From Nephrocerus scutellatus (Eukaryota > Arthropoda > Insecta > Diptera > Pipunculidae): 64,000 nucleotides of DNA. A model generated the notes under the pieces. The model was given only the letters and a program-made list of their open reading frames with translations, had not been told where the DNA came from and searched no databases. A program made the translations under genes and the position numbers. The stretch lies in contig OX352762.1 of assembly GCA_947095585.1 (NCBI GenBank), forward strand, positions 7,419,969 through 7,483,968, written 5' to 3'. Numbering within the stretch: the first letter of the stretch is position 1; each line of letters begins with the position of its first letter. Below are positions 10,205 to 22,049 of this stretch, in pieces.

Positions 10205-12385
10205 ATATAAACATACATCTTTATATGATTTTGCGTTTATATGTAACGCCCAACCACTGGACGTATCGAAGCCATATTCATACTATAAGTTCGTTTGGTT
10301 CTTCGATAAGTTCATGGTTTTTTTTGGACCTGGTAGGTGGCGTTGGAGTAGAGATATTTACGAAAATTTGGTTTGGCCTTTGGGGTGTTTGTGCATATCG
10401 TTGTTATCGCATCACGCCTAAGACATATTAAATCCATAGTCACATCGTGTGTTCGATTAGCTCGGTAGGTGGCGCTAGAGTTGAGATATTCTTAAAAATG
10501 TCATTCTTCATATATATCTAACCTCATCACGCCTAAGCCAGTGGACATATCGAAGCTATATTAACACCATCATTTCATTTGAAGCTCCTATAACTTCACC
10601 TTTTCTTTGGAGATGTCGCTGGTGTGGAGGTATTATTGAATATATGTGTAAGAGCATCACACCTTAACCACTGTACATACTCAACCTAAGAAAACATCAT
10701 ACGTTCACTTTGTGACTCTAAATGTTTGTCTCTTTTTTGAGTCCAGTAGGTGGCGCTAATGTCGAGATATTTGAGTATGTTTATTTCTAATGTATAATAG
10801 CATTCGTAACAAAACCATATTTACACCATATGTTCGTTTGGCTCTCCGGTAAGTGTATATTTTTTGGACCCGGTAGGTGGCGCTTGACGAAAATGTCATT
10901 AGTTTAGTTATTAGTTATTTTATTTTATATAAACAGTGCCAGAAGCTAGTTTTGTCGTATTAAACGGTTATAGGCTGTAGAAAATGTAAAATTGGAGAAA
11001 TAGAAGGCTGGGGTTCATGTGTACGGGTAGTTAAGCGCCCAAAAACAGCTAGTTTATTATATAACTGTTTCTGGGTGGTCGCCGTGGCTCAGTGGTAATG
11101 CACATGGCTGCTGCGCAGGAGGTTCAGGTTCGAATCCCAGCAACACCAAAAAGTATTTTTCACGGTGTCCCACCTCTCGCGAATGGGTGACAAACGTTCC
11201 GAGAGTAATTAATAAACCTTGTCACGGAAAGCTTCTCAATTCGCCGTTCGGATCCGGCCTTAAATTGTAGGTCCCTTCCATTTGTGTCCAAAAATTAACA
11301 TGTGCAGCACAAATGGTCGCGAGAAGTTAGGCCTTGGAACGCAATGGTCTGTCGCGCCAAATATTATTATTATTATTATTAACTGTTTCTGGGCGCTTCA
11401 CTACCTGTACACATGAACCGCCACCTTCCTCTTACCATTTGTGGTAGCTGATATTGACATTTTACATTTCCTACAGCCTATAATCAAGAAATATACAATT
11501 ACGAAAAAAATTACTTTACAGCACTAATTGTGTAAACTGAAGTGACCAATAAAAAAAAACTAAAAACAATTACCATCGTTCGAATTGTGAGTTATGTTCG
11601 CGAGTTAATTCAGTTTTCAGTTTTTCCAGAATTGTCCAATTTTCCGGGCAACTTTTTCAATTTTTCTTTCCGCAAAAGCCTTACTCGGACTATTACGATT
11701 AATTAAAAAAAATGATCCAAATCGGTCTACCCGTTCTCAAGTGATGCGCGTACCAACGAACAATATTTAACTTTTATTTACATAGATAAACAATTTGTCC
11801 AGTGGTGTGGTTTGGATGTTATCCTCTTACACGCATATTCATAACATATTAATTCCAGCGCCACCTACCGGATGCAAAATAAACATAAAGTTATGGGAGC
11901 ACCAAACGAACTTATGGCGTGATACGTCGATACGTCCAGTTATTTGAGCGTGATGAGGTTTAATATATATGCAGAATGACATTTTCAGGAATATCTCGAC
12001 TCCAGCGCCAACTACCGAGCTAAAAAAATAAATAAAGGTTTAGAAGCATAAATTGAACATAGGATGTGAATATGGCTTTAATATGTCTAGTAGTATAGGC
12101 GTGATGCGATAAAAAATATATGCACCAACAGACCAAACACTAAACCACGTTTTCGTTAATATCACCACTCCAGCGCCACCTACCGATCTATCAGAAGCTT
12201 AGGCATGATGATGTCTTTTAGGCCTGATGACATAACAACTCCAGCGCCACTACCGGGCCCATCAAAAACGAGATAAACTTATTAGAGCATTAGGGGACCA
12301 ATGGTGCGAATATGGCTTCGATATGTTTTGGTTTAAGCGTTGCGCGATTACATACAAAAGGACAATAATTTTTATATATTAAGAT
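10205..12385. mobile_element. Large foldback (inverted-repeat) element with internal tandem units
   Basis: The left arm (about 10205-11062) and right arm (about 11394-12385) are imperfect reverse complements. Examples are 'ggttataggctgtag' against 'ctacagcctataatc', 'gttcatgtgtacgggtag' against 'ctacctgtacacatgaac', and 'atcgaagccatattc' near both outer ends. Each arm is a tandem array of roughly 125-150 bp units marked by 'ggtaggtggcgct' (left: near 10330, 10463, 10745, 10869) or its complement 'agcgccacctaccg' (right: near 11855, 12003, 12170, 12241). Foldback transposons have this architecture. No transposase frame is present, so the element would be non-autonomous. A SINE has inserted near the apex. 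A related fragment lies at 16255-16500. Confidence 0.7.
11076..11380 (+). mobile_element. tRNA-derived SINE, full-length copy
   Basis: The 305-bp element starts with a tRNA-like head carrying an RNA polymerase III A box (TGGCTCAGTGG) and B box (GGTTCGAATCC). A tRNA-unrelated body and an (ATT)n tail follow. A perfect 13-bp target-site duplication, 'aactgtttctggg', flanks it at 11063-11075 and 11381-11393, showing a clean retrotransposition into the middle of the foldback element. SINEs encode no protein and depend on a LINE for mobility. This is the best reference copy of the family in the window. Confidence 0.92.
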
Positions 12386-12399
12386 ACTCATCTGATCAA

Positions 12400-12850
12400 T
12401 CCTTACCACTGGCGTCATAACCCGAACCGAATGTACCCAAGTGGTGCCAATATTGACTCGGACCATTAAGAAGAAACGATTCCAGAAGACTGGAGAAGAG
12501 CTATCCTGTGCCCCATAAATAAGAAAAGATAATTAACAAAACATGCAGCAACTATTGTAGTTGAGTACCGTCAACGCGTAAAAGATTTTCTCCTCTATCC
12601 TTTAACACAGGACTCTCTGAAGTCACCATTGACGCATATCAGTGCGGCTTCATTCCAAACTAATCAACAACTGATCAGATTTTCATCCTTAGACAGGCGA
12701 TAGAAAAATGTCCAGAGCTCCAAAACTTATTGCACCATCTGTTTATAGAAATTAAAGCCGTCTATGATAGCAGGGTGGCCAGGACCAGAACCTCGGTTGT
12801 AGAGCCAAATATGATGATGATAAGCATAGCCAGAGCAAGCCATGACAGAA
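12400..12850 (+). pseudogene. RTE-like reverse transcriptase remnant
   Basis: Across shifted frames the plus strand reads IPEDWRRAILCPINKK, then DAYQCGFIPN, STTDQIFILRQAIEK and HHLFIEIKAVYDS. These are the early RT motifs of RTE-type LINEs (W-x-I-P-KK, YQCGFRPG-STTDQIF, VDFKAAYDS). The catalytic YADD block is missing. Multiple frameshifts and stops show that it is dead. The final 'ccagaacctcggttgtagagccaaatatgatga' region resembles the 3' end of the RTE at 27-28.4 kb. Confidence 0.75.
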
Positions 12851-12899
12851 TTCGGCACTCCAAATAAACTTACCACGACAATCTAGGCTGATATTATAG

Positions 12900-13640
12900 A
12901 TCAAGTAAAGATATCCAGATCACTATGAAGCCTATCTATCTGTTCATCGAATTCTAGCCCGAAAAAAATTCCTCTTTATCGGTCTTAGTTGACATAACGC
13001 TTTTGGACCAATAATGTCAAGCAAAGAGTAACACGTTTGGAAGCATAGGCCTCTCTAAGACTACGTGTGAGCTTTAGAAAGTCCAAAGACGGTATTCTTG
13101 CTGGTTAACATAGCCGCCGAGATGTAAAATGCACCTCATCCGAAAAGATGAGTTTTTTTTAAGCAAAATCGACGTCGATTTTCAATCCTAAACACAGAAG
13201 ACTAGAAATTTGCTGCAATTTTTGGGTAAATTGGGCCTTATAAGCGAATAATCCGAGGTCTCATCAGGCTAGTGCGGCTGGTGTTCAGTAGTTGCTCAGA
13301 TCTGTGCCGAGTTGAGCTTCTCGGGTTAAGGCGTACACTTTCGGCAACAGCAGCCGCATTCTCGATTGAGCACATTGGCCCAAAACGAGGGCAACTTATA
13401 AAAGAATCGGGCAATCTCACAAACTTGCTTCACAAAATTACGTCAAGCATCCAGAATTGAAGTATTACTTTGACCGAAAATTCTTTTCAAATTTCGGACT
13501 ATTTCGGTAACACAATACCAGTACTTCCCAATGTTGTTCAACCGCAAGTTGAATGGTTTCGCACCGCTGATGTTTGGCGCTACAATTCTGTAAATTCTTT
13601 GAGTGCGTCACTGTTGCCAATGTCATTATAGTTCGTAGCT
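12900..13640 (-). pseudogene. IS630/Tc1-superfamily (DDE_3) transposase remnant
   Basis: On the minus strand the pieces read, in order, ATVTHSKNLQNCSAKHQRCE, GPMCSIENAAAVAESVRLNP, GLFAYKAQFTQKLQ, FSDEVHFT, LGGYVNQQEYRLW and a weak KRVTLC block. This is the order of an N-terminal helix-turn-helix followed by the first catalytic aspartate block (FSDE-HF) and GYVNQQN-RxW of the same transposase group as the element at 61974-63223. Stops and frameshifts separate nearly every block. The second and third aspartate motifs are not recognised, and terminal repeats were not found. Confidence 0.7.
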
Positions 13641-13659
13641 TAAAAAGAATCAAACAGAT

Positions 13660-14880
13660 GGGCCAGCCTTTATTGATGCAAATATTCTAAGAAACTCGAT
13701 GCAATTGCTCATCATTATAACTGACCCGAACTTCTCCAATTTTTGAACTCCACTCCTGCATTTAACTGTGGAAACTGTAAACATTAGCAGCTATGTACTG
13801 GCGGCATAATCGGTGAACAAACCAAGTAATGTCGAAAGTAATAATAGTTTATGGTTGCGTCGCCGCGCCGGTCCGATGTGGAAGGACGAATCAGGGAAAC
13901 TGAAGATTTTCCCTCGAAAGTTCGAAAATTAAAGTTCAACTCAATCTCTGTGGCGTTTATTTCCTGGCTGGTGGGCTCTCTGCTTACACTTGGACTTCTT
14001 ATGCACCCTATTATGTATGGATGTGTGTGTGTGGCAATGTATCGGCATTACCATCGCAGGCTGTCTGCCTGCCTCAGGATGCATTCACATACGCCAGCGA
14101 ATTTTGGAAGAAAATTTAACAGCGAGAATGGAACGTCGTCTTCGTGTCCTTTTGGTGAAATTTATATACCTAAGGACGACAAGGGGATTTCACAAATCGG
14201 TCGCCCTATTGCCAGGCACACATGAGAGCTCTCTTCGTTGTACATTAATTTGGACTTTTGGCTGCTACAAGGTGCTGGTGCAACTACCCCCATTGCATAT
14301 TGTGCAGCACACACACACATATGCTCAGCCAAAAATCGTTCCCCGAGGATGCGACAAACTAAAAGTGAAGTAAAGCAGTTAAAGTATTGTCCCCCATCCC
14401 GCGCTCCAGACCAGACCTTATATGTCGTTATGCCCATTTCTATTGCCATTATAAATCTTAACTTTTGCGACGTTATAGCTTCTCTGCGGAGTTGTTGCTT
14501 CATTCTTTCATTGTCGCTCTGCCTGTCTGTCGGTGTATCTTTCCGCTTGTCTCATCCCCTTATTCCCACTCTTTCTCACTCGGTATTGAATCGCGTGAAA
14601 CTCCTTCAGTCTGCTTATTCACCAATTTATTGTGTCTCGTTAAGGCTAAGGAGGGGTCCAAAGGGACTTGGCATGGCTTGCAAAGCGCGCGCTGTTCACT
14701 TGGCAATAGTCGTTTTCTGCTTCGATGTTAGATGTTTGGCACAACATGGAGACACGTTGGCTAATCCATCGCCACTTGTCGAATAATGTCCAAAATAAAT
14801 ACGGGTTTCGGGCATTTAAACCGCCGTTAGCAAGCGGCCTTCCATGGGAAACTCCGTCTTTTTCGTCGAAAAATACACTA
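13660..14880. other. No gene recognised
   Basis: A few frames of 90-180 codons overlap here, but they lack family motifs and plausible splice structure. One contains a hydrophobic run, which is weak evidence. I treat them as chance frames. Confidence 0.45.
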
Positions 14881-14884
14881 AGAA

Positions 14885-15035
14885 AAATGATTATAGAATT
14901 AAATCTTTATAGGACGATTATTTATGATCATTATAGGTTGCTTATAGGACGGTTATGGGTTGATTATATAAGACGATTTATAAGACGTTTATAGGATGAT
15001 TATAGCATGATTCTAGGATGTCTTTAAGATTGTTT
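14885..15035 (+). repeat. Degenerate GATTATAGGAC tandem repeat
   Basis: About 150 bp consist of variants of 'gattataggac' (for example 'cgatttataagacg' and 'ggatgattatagc'). A few more units occur at 16520-16565. It is non-coding. Confidence 0.6.
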
Positions 15036-15199
15036 GCTGCATTGGTTAAAAGAAACTTTGCAGACAATAATTCGTCTATTCCTTCTTTATTTCTTAATGG
15101 ACTATAGAACTGATATTGAGAAAGCTAATCTTAGCTTCTCATTTCGCTGGTGCGTCTACCATTCCTTTAACTAACCAAAGCCCCCAATTCTCCCGAATC

Positions 15200-16020
15200 T
15201 AGGCCCAGGTATGTCTAAAATCTATTTTCGGAAACGGGTTGTTTCAAAGATTCCGAAAGAACTTGACCCCAATAAAGCGACTGGCCCCGACGTTATTCCG
15301 CCATTAGTATTGAAAAGATGTCATCATACTTTGGCAAAACCGCTTAGCAAATTGTTTCATCTCTCAATGAAGTCAAGTGTTTTTCCATCAATTTGAAAAA
15401 AAAGCAAATATTCAACCCGTTTCGAAAAAAGGTGATAAATCGGCACCTATACGAACTACCGTCCTATTGCTTTGTTGTCGGTTCTATCGAAGGTAATGGA
15501 ATCTATCGTTAATTTCGGACTAATGAACTATCTGGATTCGAATAATCTTTTATCCAATGTGCAGTATGGATTTCGTAAAAATCGCTCTTCAGGTGAACTC
15601 ATGACGTGCATAACTCATTGTTTGGAGCGAAGCATTGAAAACCTTGGTGAATCAAGCGGTATTTGCTTAGATATTTCTAAAGCTTTGGATAGAGTATGGC
15701 ATGATTGTCTTATTAATAAGATTCGTGCGCTGAACTTACACTTCTCTTTCATTGCCTGGATTGTGGATTATTTATGGAACCGTAAAATAAAAGTTGTATT
15801 AGTTTTCAGCATCACATGGGATTAATGCTGGCGTGCCTCATGGGTCATCCCTGTCGCCGACGCTCTTCTTGATATATATCAACGACCTGTTGTCTTCTAT
15901 ACAACCTGTAATATCCACTCATTTGCTGATCATACAACACTATCGGTTTGATTTTGTCAGTAAAAAAAATGCAATTCACGCTACTTCTTCTCTTGATACT
16001 TTGGAGCACTTGATACTTTG
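15200..16020 (+). pseudogene. Jockey-type LINE reverse transcriptase remnant
   Basis: The plus strand carries RT motifs in order: PNKATGPDVIPPLVLK, (shift) YRPIALLSVLSKVMES, VQYGFRKNRSSGELM, GICLDISKALDRVWHDCL, (shift) AGVPHGSSLSPTLFLIYIND, then HSFADHTTLS. This is the palm and fingers of a Jockey-clade RT. The DISKA block holds the first catalytic aspartate. The normally invariant FADD is FADH here, with a further shift, so it is catalytically dead. The endonuclease and C-terminus are absent. The 3' side passes into a diverged SINE near 16022. Confidence 0.85.
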
Positions 16021-16021
16021 G

Positions 16022-16205
16022 AGCGGAGGTTCGATGTTCGACTCCCAGAAACAACAAAAATCTTTCTCATGGTCGCACCGCCCGTGAATGTTTGGCAAAC
16101 GTTTGACAGTAATAATTGTCACGGAAAGCTTTATAACTCGCCTTTCGGATAAGGCATTTAATTGTAGGTCCCTTCCATTTGTGGGCATTTCTAGGTGAGA
16201 ACCCG
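16022..16205 (+). mobile_element. Diverged tRNA-derived SINE copy
   Basis: It retains the B-box region ('gttcgactcccag'), then 'cgtgaatgtttggcaaacg', 'taattgtcacggaaagctt', 'cgcctttcggat' and 'attgtaggtcccttccattt'. The A-box head and the (ATT)n tail are missing. Identity to the 11 kb copy is visibly lower than that of the other copies, which suggests an older insertion. Confidence 0.75.
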
Positions 16206-16254
16206 TCAAAAATTACGGAATTTTTTTTTACCACCTAACCATTTACCATTTTAC

Positions 16255-16500
16255 CATTTTTCATCGGAGCACCAAACGAACATATGGTGTTAATATGAAC
16301 CAAATCCAACCATAAGCACTAAATGTTCGTAAATATCTCTGATCCAGTGCCACCTAACGGGTCCAAAAAAAAACTTAAATTTATCGGAGCATCAAACGAT
16401 CATATGGTGTGAATATGGCTTCGATACGTCCAGTGGTTTAGGCGGGTTGAGGCGACATAAAAGCGTTATATCCATACAGACATACAAACAGACAAAGGCA
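16255..16500 (-). repeat. Fragment of the foldback-element family
   Basis: Two units with 'cggagcaccaaacgaacatatggtgt', 'tccagtgccacctaacggg' and 'ggcttcgatacgtccagtgg' match the right-arm orientation of the foldback at 10.2-12.4 kb. It ends with a (CAGA)-like tract near 16478-16495. It shows the family is dispersed and not unique to one locus. Confidence 0.75.
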
Positions 16501-16559
16501 ATTATGTTAATTTGCGATATGCGATTATAGGATTTCATAAGGTGGGTATAGGATGATAA

Positions 16560-17720
16560 TTAAGTGATCATGAGAATCTTTTAATAAACATTGTAAGAAT
16601 TATTAAAATTCATTGTATACTTTTAGGGTTGGATATTTCAATAAACATTGCAGCAATCATTACATTTCATTGTATTCAGAATATTTATTAATTTCTATTG
16701 CAACATTGTTTAGAAATCATTGTATACTCTTAGGGTTGAATATTTTTTTTATAAAGATTCCAACATCATTTAGAAATTTGATGTATACTCTTGGGGTTGA
16801 ATATTTTATTTAACATTGCAAGCAATCATTACATTTCGTTGTATTCTGTTTGGGTTGAATATTTATTAGTTTCTATTGCAACATTGTTTAGAAATCATTG
16901 TATACTATTACGGTTGAATATTTTTTTTATAAAGATTGCAACAACATTTAGAATTCTATGTATACCCTTGGGGTTGACTATTTAAATTAACATTGCAGCA
17001 ATCATTACATTTTGTTGTATTCTGTTATTTAATTTCCATTGCAACAATTATTGCATTTCATTGTATTCAGAATATTTATTAATTTCTATTGAAACATTGT
17101 TTAGAAATCATTGTATACTCTTAGGGTTGAATATTTTTTATAAAGATTCCAACATCATTTAGAAATTTGATGTATACACTTGGGGTTGAATATTTTATTT
17201 AACATTGCAAGCAATCGTTACATTTCGTTGTTTTCTGTTTGGGTTGAATATTTATTAGTTTCTATTGCAACATTGTTTAGAAATCATTGTATACTCTTAC
17301 GGTTGAATATTTTTTTTATAAAGATTGCAACAACATTTAGAATTCTATGTATACCCTTGGGGTTGACTATTTAAATTAACATTGCAGCAATCATTACATT
17401 TTGTTGTATTCTGTTAGTTAATTTCCATTGCAACAATTATTGCCTTTCATTGTATACTTTTAGGATTGAATATTTTTATAAAGACATAAACATTGTTTAG
17501 AATTCATTTTATACTCTTAGGGTTGAATACTTTAATAAACATTTCAACACCGTACAGAATTCTATATTTTAATCAACGTTGCAGCAATCAATACATTTCG
17601 TTATATTCTGTTAGGGTTAAATATTTTTTAATTCCCATTGCAACAATTATTACAATTCATTGTATATTATTAGGGCTGAATATTTTTAGAAATATTGCAG
17701 CCATATTTTGCAAGTGGTCA
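16560..17720. repeat. AT-rich tandem array with 389-bp higher-order period
   Basis: Basic units of roughly 60-80 bp repeat 'attgtatactcttagggttgaatattt' with 'attgcaacaattattaca'-like spacers. A block of several units is duplicated almost exactly 389 bp apart: the stretch at 16791-16985 recurs at 17180-17374 with only a few changes. A (TATC)n tract follows at 17777-17800. Open frames here are repeat by-products. No gene is seen. Confidence 0.85.
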
Positions 17721-19885
17721 GCCACTTATTTCAAGGGATCACTATACGAATTATTTTCTAAAAAAAAATCTATCCATCTAATCTATCTATCTATCTATCA
17801 AATGAACAAAAAGAATGAGAATAATAACGATGCTACGTCATGGTAGCTACTTCTTGACACGTGCAACACACGGCGTAATAATTAGAGAGCTTGACTTGGG
17901 TTCTAATCTCCCGTCAGTCTTTTCAGTTTTTTTTTTAAAAAAATATTTTTTTATTTTATGTGATTTTTCTCTGAGTGTAGCAAATATATTGAATGGCACT
18001 GGCTTATGTCCCAAAAATTAATCGATGATGTCTGCATTTAGCGCAAAATGTTCGTTCACATAAATTGGCAACACTAATTACACAAAAACACACACACACA
18101 CGTGTACACAAATACAACCTATGGATACCTTCTGTATCTCATCTCGCGTGAACTAATGTCAGATGATAGCGACAGCGATTAATTTCACTTCGAATTTGTG
18201 GATGTGCCGCGAGGCCGCGCCATGTCTGGATGAAAATTCGCTATGCTGTCGACAATTATTTATGGGAATCGGACGGTGTGAGCGGACCTCAGTTCCTTCG
18301 AAAGAATTGCGCTCTAGTCGTCGGAATTGGCGCTTTCGTTTCCGCCATTTGCTGCAATTCGATTAACACGCCAATTAGCTGCTGGGCGACTTGATTCCTC
18401 ATCATCGTCACACACGCGCGGCACATACAGCCACAAAGCACATCGCCAGATTAGGCTCATAGCAAAAATGCAATGGCCAAATGCAGAGCTGGGAAATGTT
18501 TGTGGCCAATATTTGATGGTGATGATGATGATGATGATGTTGGTGAGGGAAAGGAAGGAAGCAATGAAGCTAACACACGTGTGAACACATTGTACTTCCT
18601 TTTCCCCTCTTCACCGGCTACAGTGAGGATGGCAGACGGTGAAAAAACACACACACAACCAGGACTTTTTGATACCGCCGTTAATTTTGAGTGTTGTGGC
18701 TTATTGGGAAGCGTAAGTGTTAGTAGTTGCTCCCGATGATATGGTGATGTTGGTCACCAGGCGGTATGTGTGACACGAACGTGGCTTTACTATTGTGTGG
18801 ATCAATGCCATTACCAGATTGCTTTCTGCCAGCAGAAGTGCTTGGGGCTGCACCAGTTGTAGTTAAACACATCAATACGGCAGGACGATGCTTGCAATTG
18901 AATTCAGACCGACCGACCGACCGACCGACCGACCGACCGACCGACCGACCGACCGACCGACGAGTGTGCAACGTCGAAGTGTATAACACGCAACTGACAC
19001 CACATCTCAGCCAGCTCAGCTCAGCTCAGCTCACAGCTCTAGTCCACATCAATGTCGGTCGAGGCACGAATAAATTCCTCAAATTGTGCATCTGCCATCT
19101 CTACAGGACACATACATACATTCATATGCTATACGGGCTATATGTGCCGTACGTGCGAATCGACTACTTTCCAGATTGCTCATCCATGAGTCCAATCGGC
19201 GGGCAACCAATGCGGCCTCCTTGTATAATCCTTGCTGGTGTGCATGATTGGGAATCGTCATCGACGGTCGACAGTCTGGCACTCCGGTCGGCATCTTTAG
19301 GACGGATTAATAGAATTATGGAGTTCAATTAAATGATGAATGGTCCATCCAGTTCAGGATGAGGCTGCGTGTGCTGTGCTGAGTTGCATGCGCTTATCGT
19401 CGTCCATTCGGCCGGCGATTGCATCTCTGGTATGCACATTGCACGCTGCTTACCAACCCTCACACACACACACACACACTCTGATGCTCCTGCTCGTATT
19501 TGTGGTTTATTGTAACATCTTGGTAAATTTATTATCATCCATAGTAGTCATCATCCTTGCTATGAGGTGGAGCGGGATGAGGAGAGGAGAACCAGCAAAT
19601 GATATGCTCACTGCCCATCGTCATCCCTCGTAACCAACTGGTACCAGTTGTTGGTTTGAATAATTAAAGAAAATTTGCGCAATTTAATGTAATTGGTAGT
19701 ATAGGTGGGTTGTGCGTGTGTGTGGGTGAATAGCATGCCAGAGTGTACAAAGTTTGCCAGTAAAGCGGAGCTACTCGAAAGGATTCAAATGAATTTAAGG
19801 CGAGTTAAGGTGGAATTTTTGTTGGTTTTGATGCGCAGATCGCTTTACACGAATTTGAATCTGAATCTGAAGTTGAAATCGAAAA
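17721..19885. other. No gene recognised; microsatellites
   Basis: There are chance frames only. Notable simple repeats are (CA)n at 18085-18100, (GAT)n at 18519-18540, a clean (CCGA)n array at 18907-18961, (CAGCT)n at 19009-19033 and (CA)n at 19460-19480. The arginine/threonine- and glycine-arginine-like frames over the CCGA array are artefacts. Confidence 0.55.
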
Positions 19886-19889
19886 ACAC

Positions 19890-20125
19890 GTCCGAGAGTA
19901 GTAACTGTCATGAGAAAGCTTCTCAATTTTCATTGCCTATGTACACCACAGGCGCCATGTAATTAGAAGCTCCACTAACTTTATCCTTCGCTGTGATTGC
20001 TGAGATTCGACGGGTAACTGTAGATGGTGCGGTCATCTAGGGAGCTATTTTCAAGTAACGAAAAGCAAAGCAAGGCACTGGCAAAGAACGGTCTGTTGCG
20101 CCAAAAATTGTTATAATTTTTTGGG
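19890..20125 (+). mobile_element. Very diverged SINE-related sequence
   Basis: The left end 'tccgagagtagtaactgtca' and 'gagaaagcttctcaatt', and the right end 'aacggtctgttgcgccaaa' followed by an AT tail, match the two ends of the SINE body. The middle does not align by eye. It is either an old copy or a related SINE subfamily. Confidence 0.45.
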
Positions 20126-22045
20126 TTTGAGTACATCCTTGCCCAGGACAAGGCCCACTGCGTACCCAAAACTGCCTATGCACAAACAGAGGCTCAGGTA
20201 AGTAGGCAACAACAACAACAAAAATTAAAACTTTCCCATCAGCCAAACTTAACAATCGAATGAGGCACAATTTGAAGTCCCTGAACAACCCCAGAGTGAG
20301 ATAGAGTGCCTGATGTTGACGGATGACAATGCGTAAGTATGCGTCATCCTCAGCATCGCATAAAAAACTGCTCAACAGAGCACCCAACATTTGCCGCTTA
20401 AATGTGCTGCTAATATACTCGTAACTCTTTTTAAGGCAGACCGCCAAACCGACAGACAAGTACCACAACAATCGAAAAGAGGTAGAGCTACCGAGCTACA
20501 CAAGCTTCCACACAAAGTACCTAAAGTTGAAATTATTGCTCCAAATCCCACCGCAAATATCAAATAAAACTTTGATAGAACAGTTTAGTGAATTTTGCAT
20601 GCATCGGTGGTCGGCGGAGAGAGCAGAGGGCACTCCCCTACATACCGTACACTCCAGACTCCACCACTTCGACAGTTTCTTCGCATATTAGTTTGTTAGC
20701 TGCTCCAAGTCCTTTCGTACGGTTGTGATGCAGCCAAACTCCTTCCGCACACACAGAAAAACAACAATAGCAACAACAACAACAACATAGAATACCCCCC
20801 AAAATTTATTCGTTGTATACCGGGAAAAGGAAGATCCCAACAAAGTCGTCTATCAAGGAGTGTTGCCGCCCTGCGAAAAGGACTCTCGTACTTTTGGCAA
20901 AGGATTTCGACGAGGACGACTTTACAGACAAACCTCACACACACACACACACACACAGAGACACACAAATGAAGGGAAAAAAAACCCTAGAAAATTTGTG
21001 TGCAAAAGTATGGAGGATATTCCACCCGCATCTTGGCGGACGAACCGTTTAAGTGGGATGAACTACATCGTTGTCGTCTTCGTTGTTTACGTCCACCAAC
21101 AGCGGGATGCTTGGTTGTCTCATTTTGTGATCTCGTGGGAGGATTTTCTTGAATGGCAACCCAAAATCTCTTCCCTTTTCCCTGCCGCCATATCCACCGA
21201 CACCACCAAACTTATGAGATTCCTCCAGAGCGCGGTCTCCTGCCGACTGTGCAATCTGTGGAGAGCATACTTACAATGCGATGAGTTATATCACAACTCA
21301 AGCCATAACACTGGAGCTGCTTCTTATTATTAGTTTCTGATGCGAAAAGTATATCCCTTTGGTAGAGGTTTCTTTTTTTTTTATTAACACACGCGCAAGG
21401 ACGATACAAGGATACAAAAAACGAAGGAAAACAAAATCTTAGAAAAACGCTTGCGCTTGTCGCAGGTAATTCGCTTCATACTCGTACACTTTATGCATTA
21501 TGAGGGCAGAGACTTTACCAAATTCTTCTTCTTCGTCGAAGGATAATCCTGATATTATCCTTGTGTCATCCGCTTTGAATGGAAAAATATATCCTATTCA
21601 TGATTCGTTTGCTTGCTATTTAAGCGGATTTCTAATGCAGAGATCAAAAAGTGCGCAGAGTCACAGTTTCGAAGAGTTTTCAAAATGCTCCTCCTAAGTC
21701 CGCGGTTCTAAGAGTTAGAATTTGAAATCGAAGAAGGGTCGACGCGCTTGAGTAGTATGGCAATGAGTTTCTTTCCCAATAACCTTATTACAGCTGCTGC
21801 TGTAGAAGGTGTCATGTGAAATACCCAGACAAGCAGTGTGGACCCTAAAAATCCAAATTTCAGTGAGAGTATTATTATTATTGTTAATGGGCTGGTAAGC
21901 CTTGTGCACTGCGACCTTCTATTGTGCGTCCCAGGAGTCTACCACATTATGTGGTGGCTAAGTCCACCAATATATCTGCCAGGTCGATATGTCTGGCTGA
22001 TTCTGCCATAGAACTGTGTGAGCCTTGAGGTATTGAAGTCTTTTT
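20126..22045. other. No gene recognised; microsatellites
   Basis: Contents include (CAA)n near 20207-20222 and 20776-20788, a (CA)n tract at 20936-20957 and an (ATT)n tract at 21868-21882 that could be the tail of another unidentified retroposon read on the minus strand. A frame at 21500-21697 has no recognisable domain. Confidence 0.5.
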
Positions 22046-22049
22046 CGGA

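Noticed and set aside
11083..11148. Possible tRNA gene (A and B boxes present)
   Set aside because: The sequence cannot complete an acceptor stem, is flanked by a target duplication, and recurs with an (ATT)n tail. It is the head of a SINE.
13851..14225. Possible small membrane protein with a hydrophobic segment
   Set aside because: Only one short hydrophobic run is present in a chance-like frame, with a second overlapping frame of the same size and no homology motif.
14238..14786. A 182-codon plus-strand frame
   Set aside because: It has no recognisable domain, cysteine/serine-rich chance composition, overlapping frames of similar length, and no splice or conservation signal.
18766..19332. 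A 188-codon plus-strand frame
   Set aside because: It passes through the (CCGA)n microsatellite, giving RPTD repeats. The flanks show no domain.
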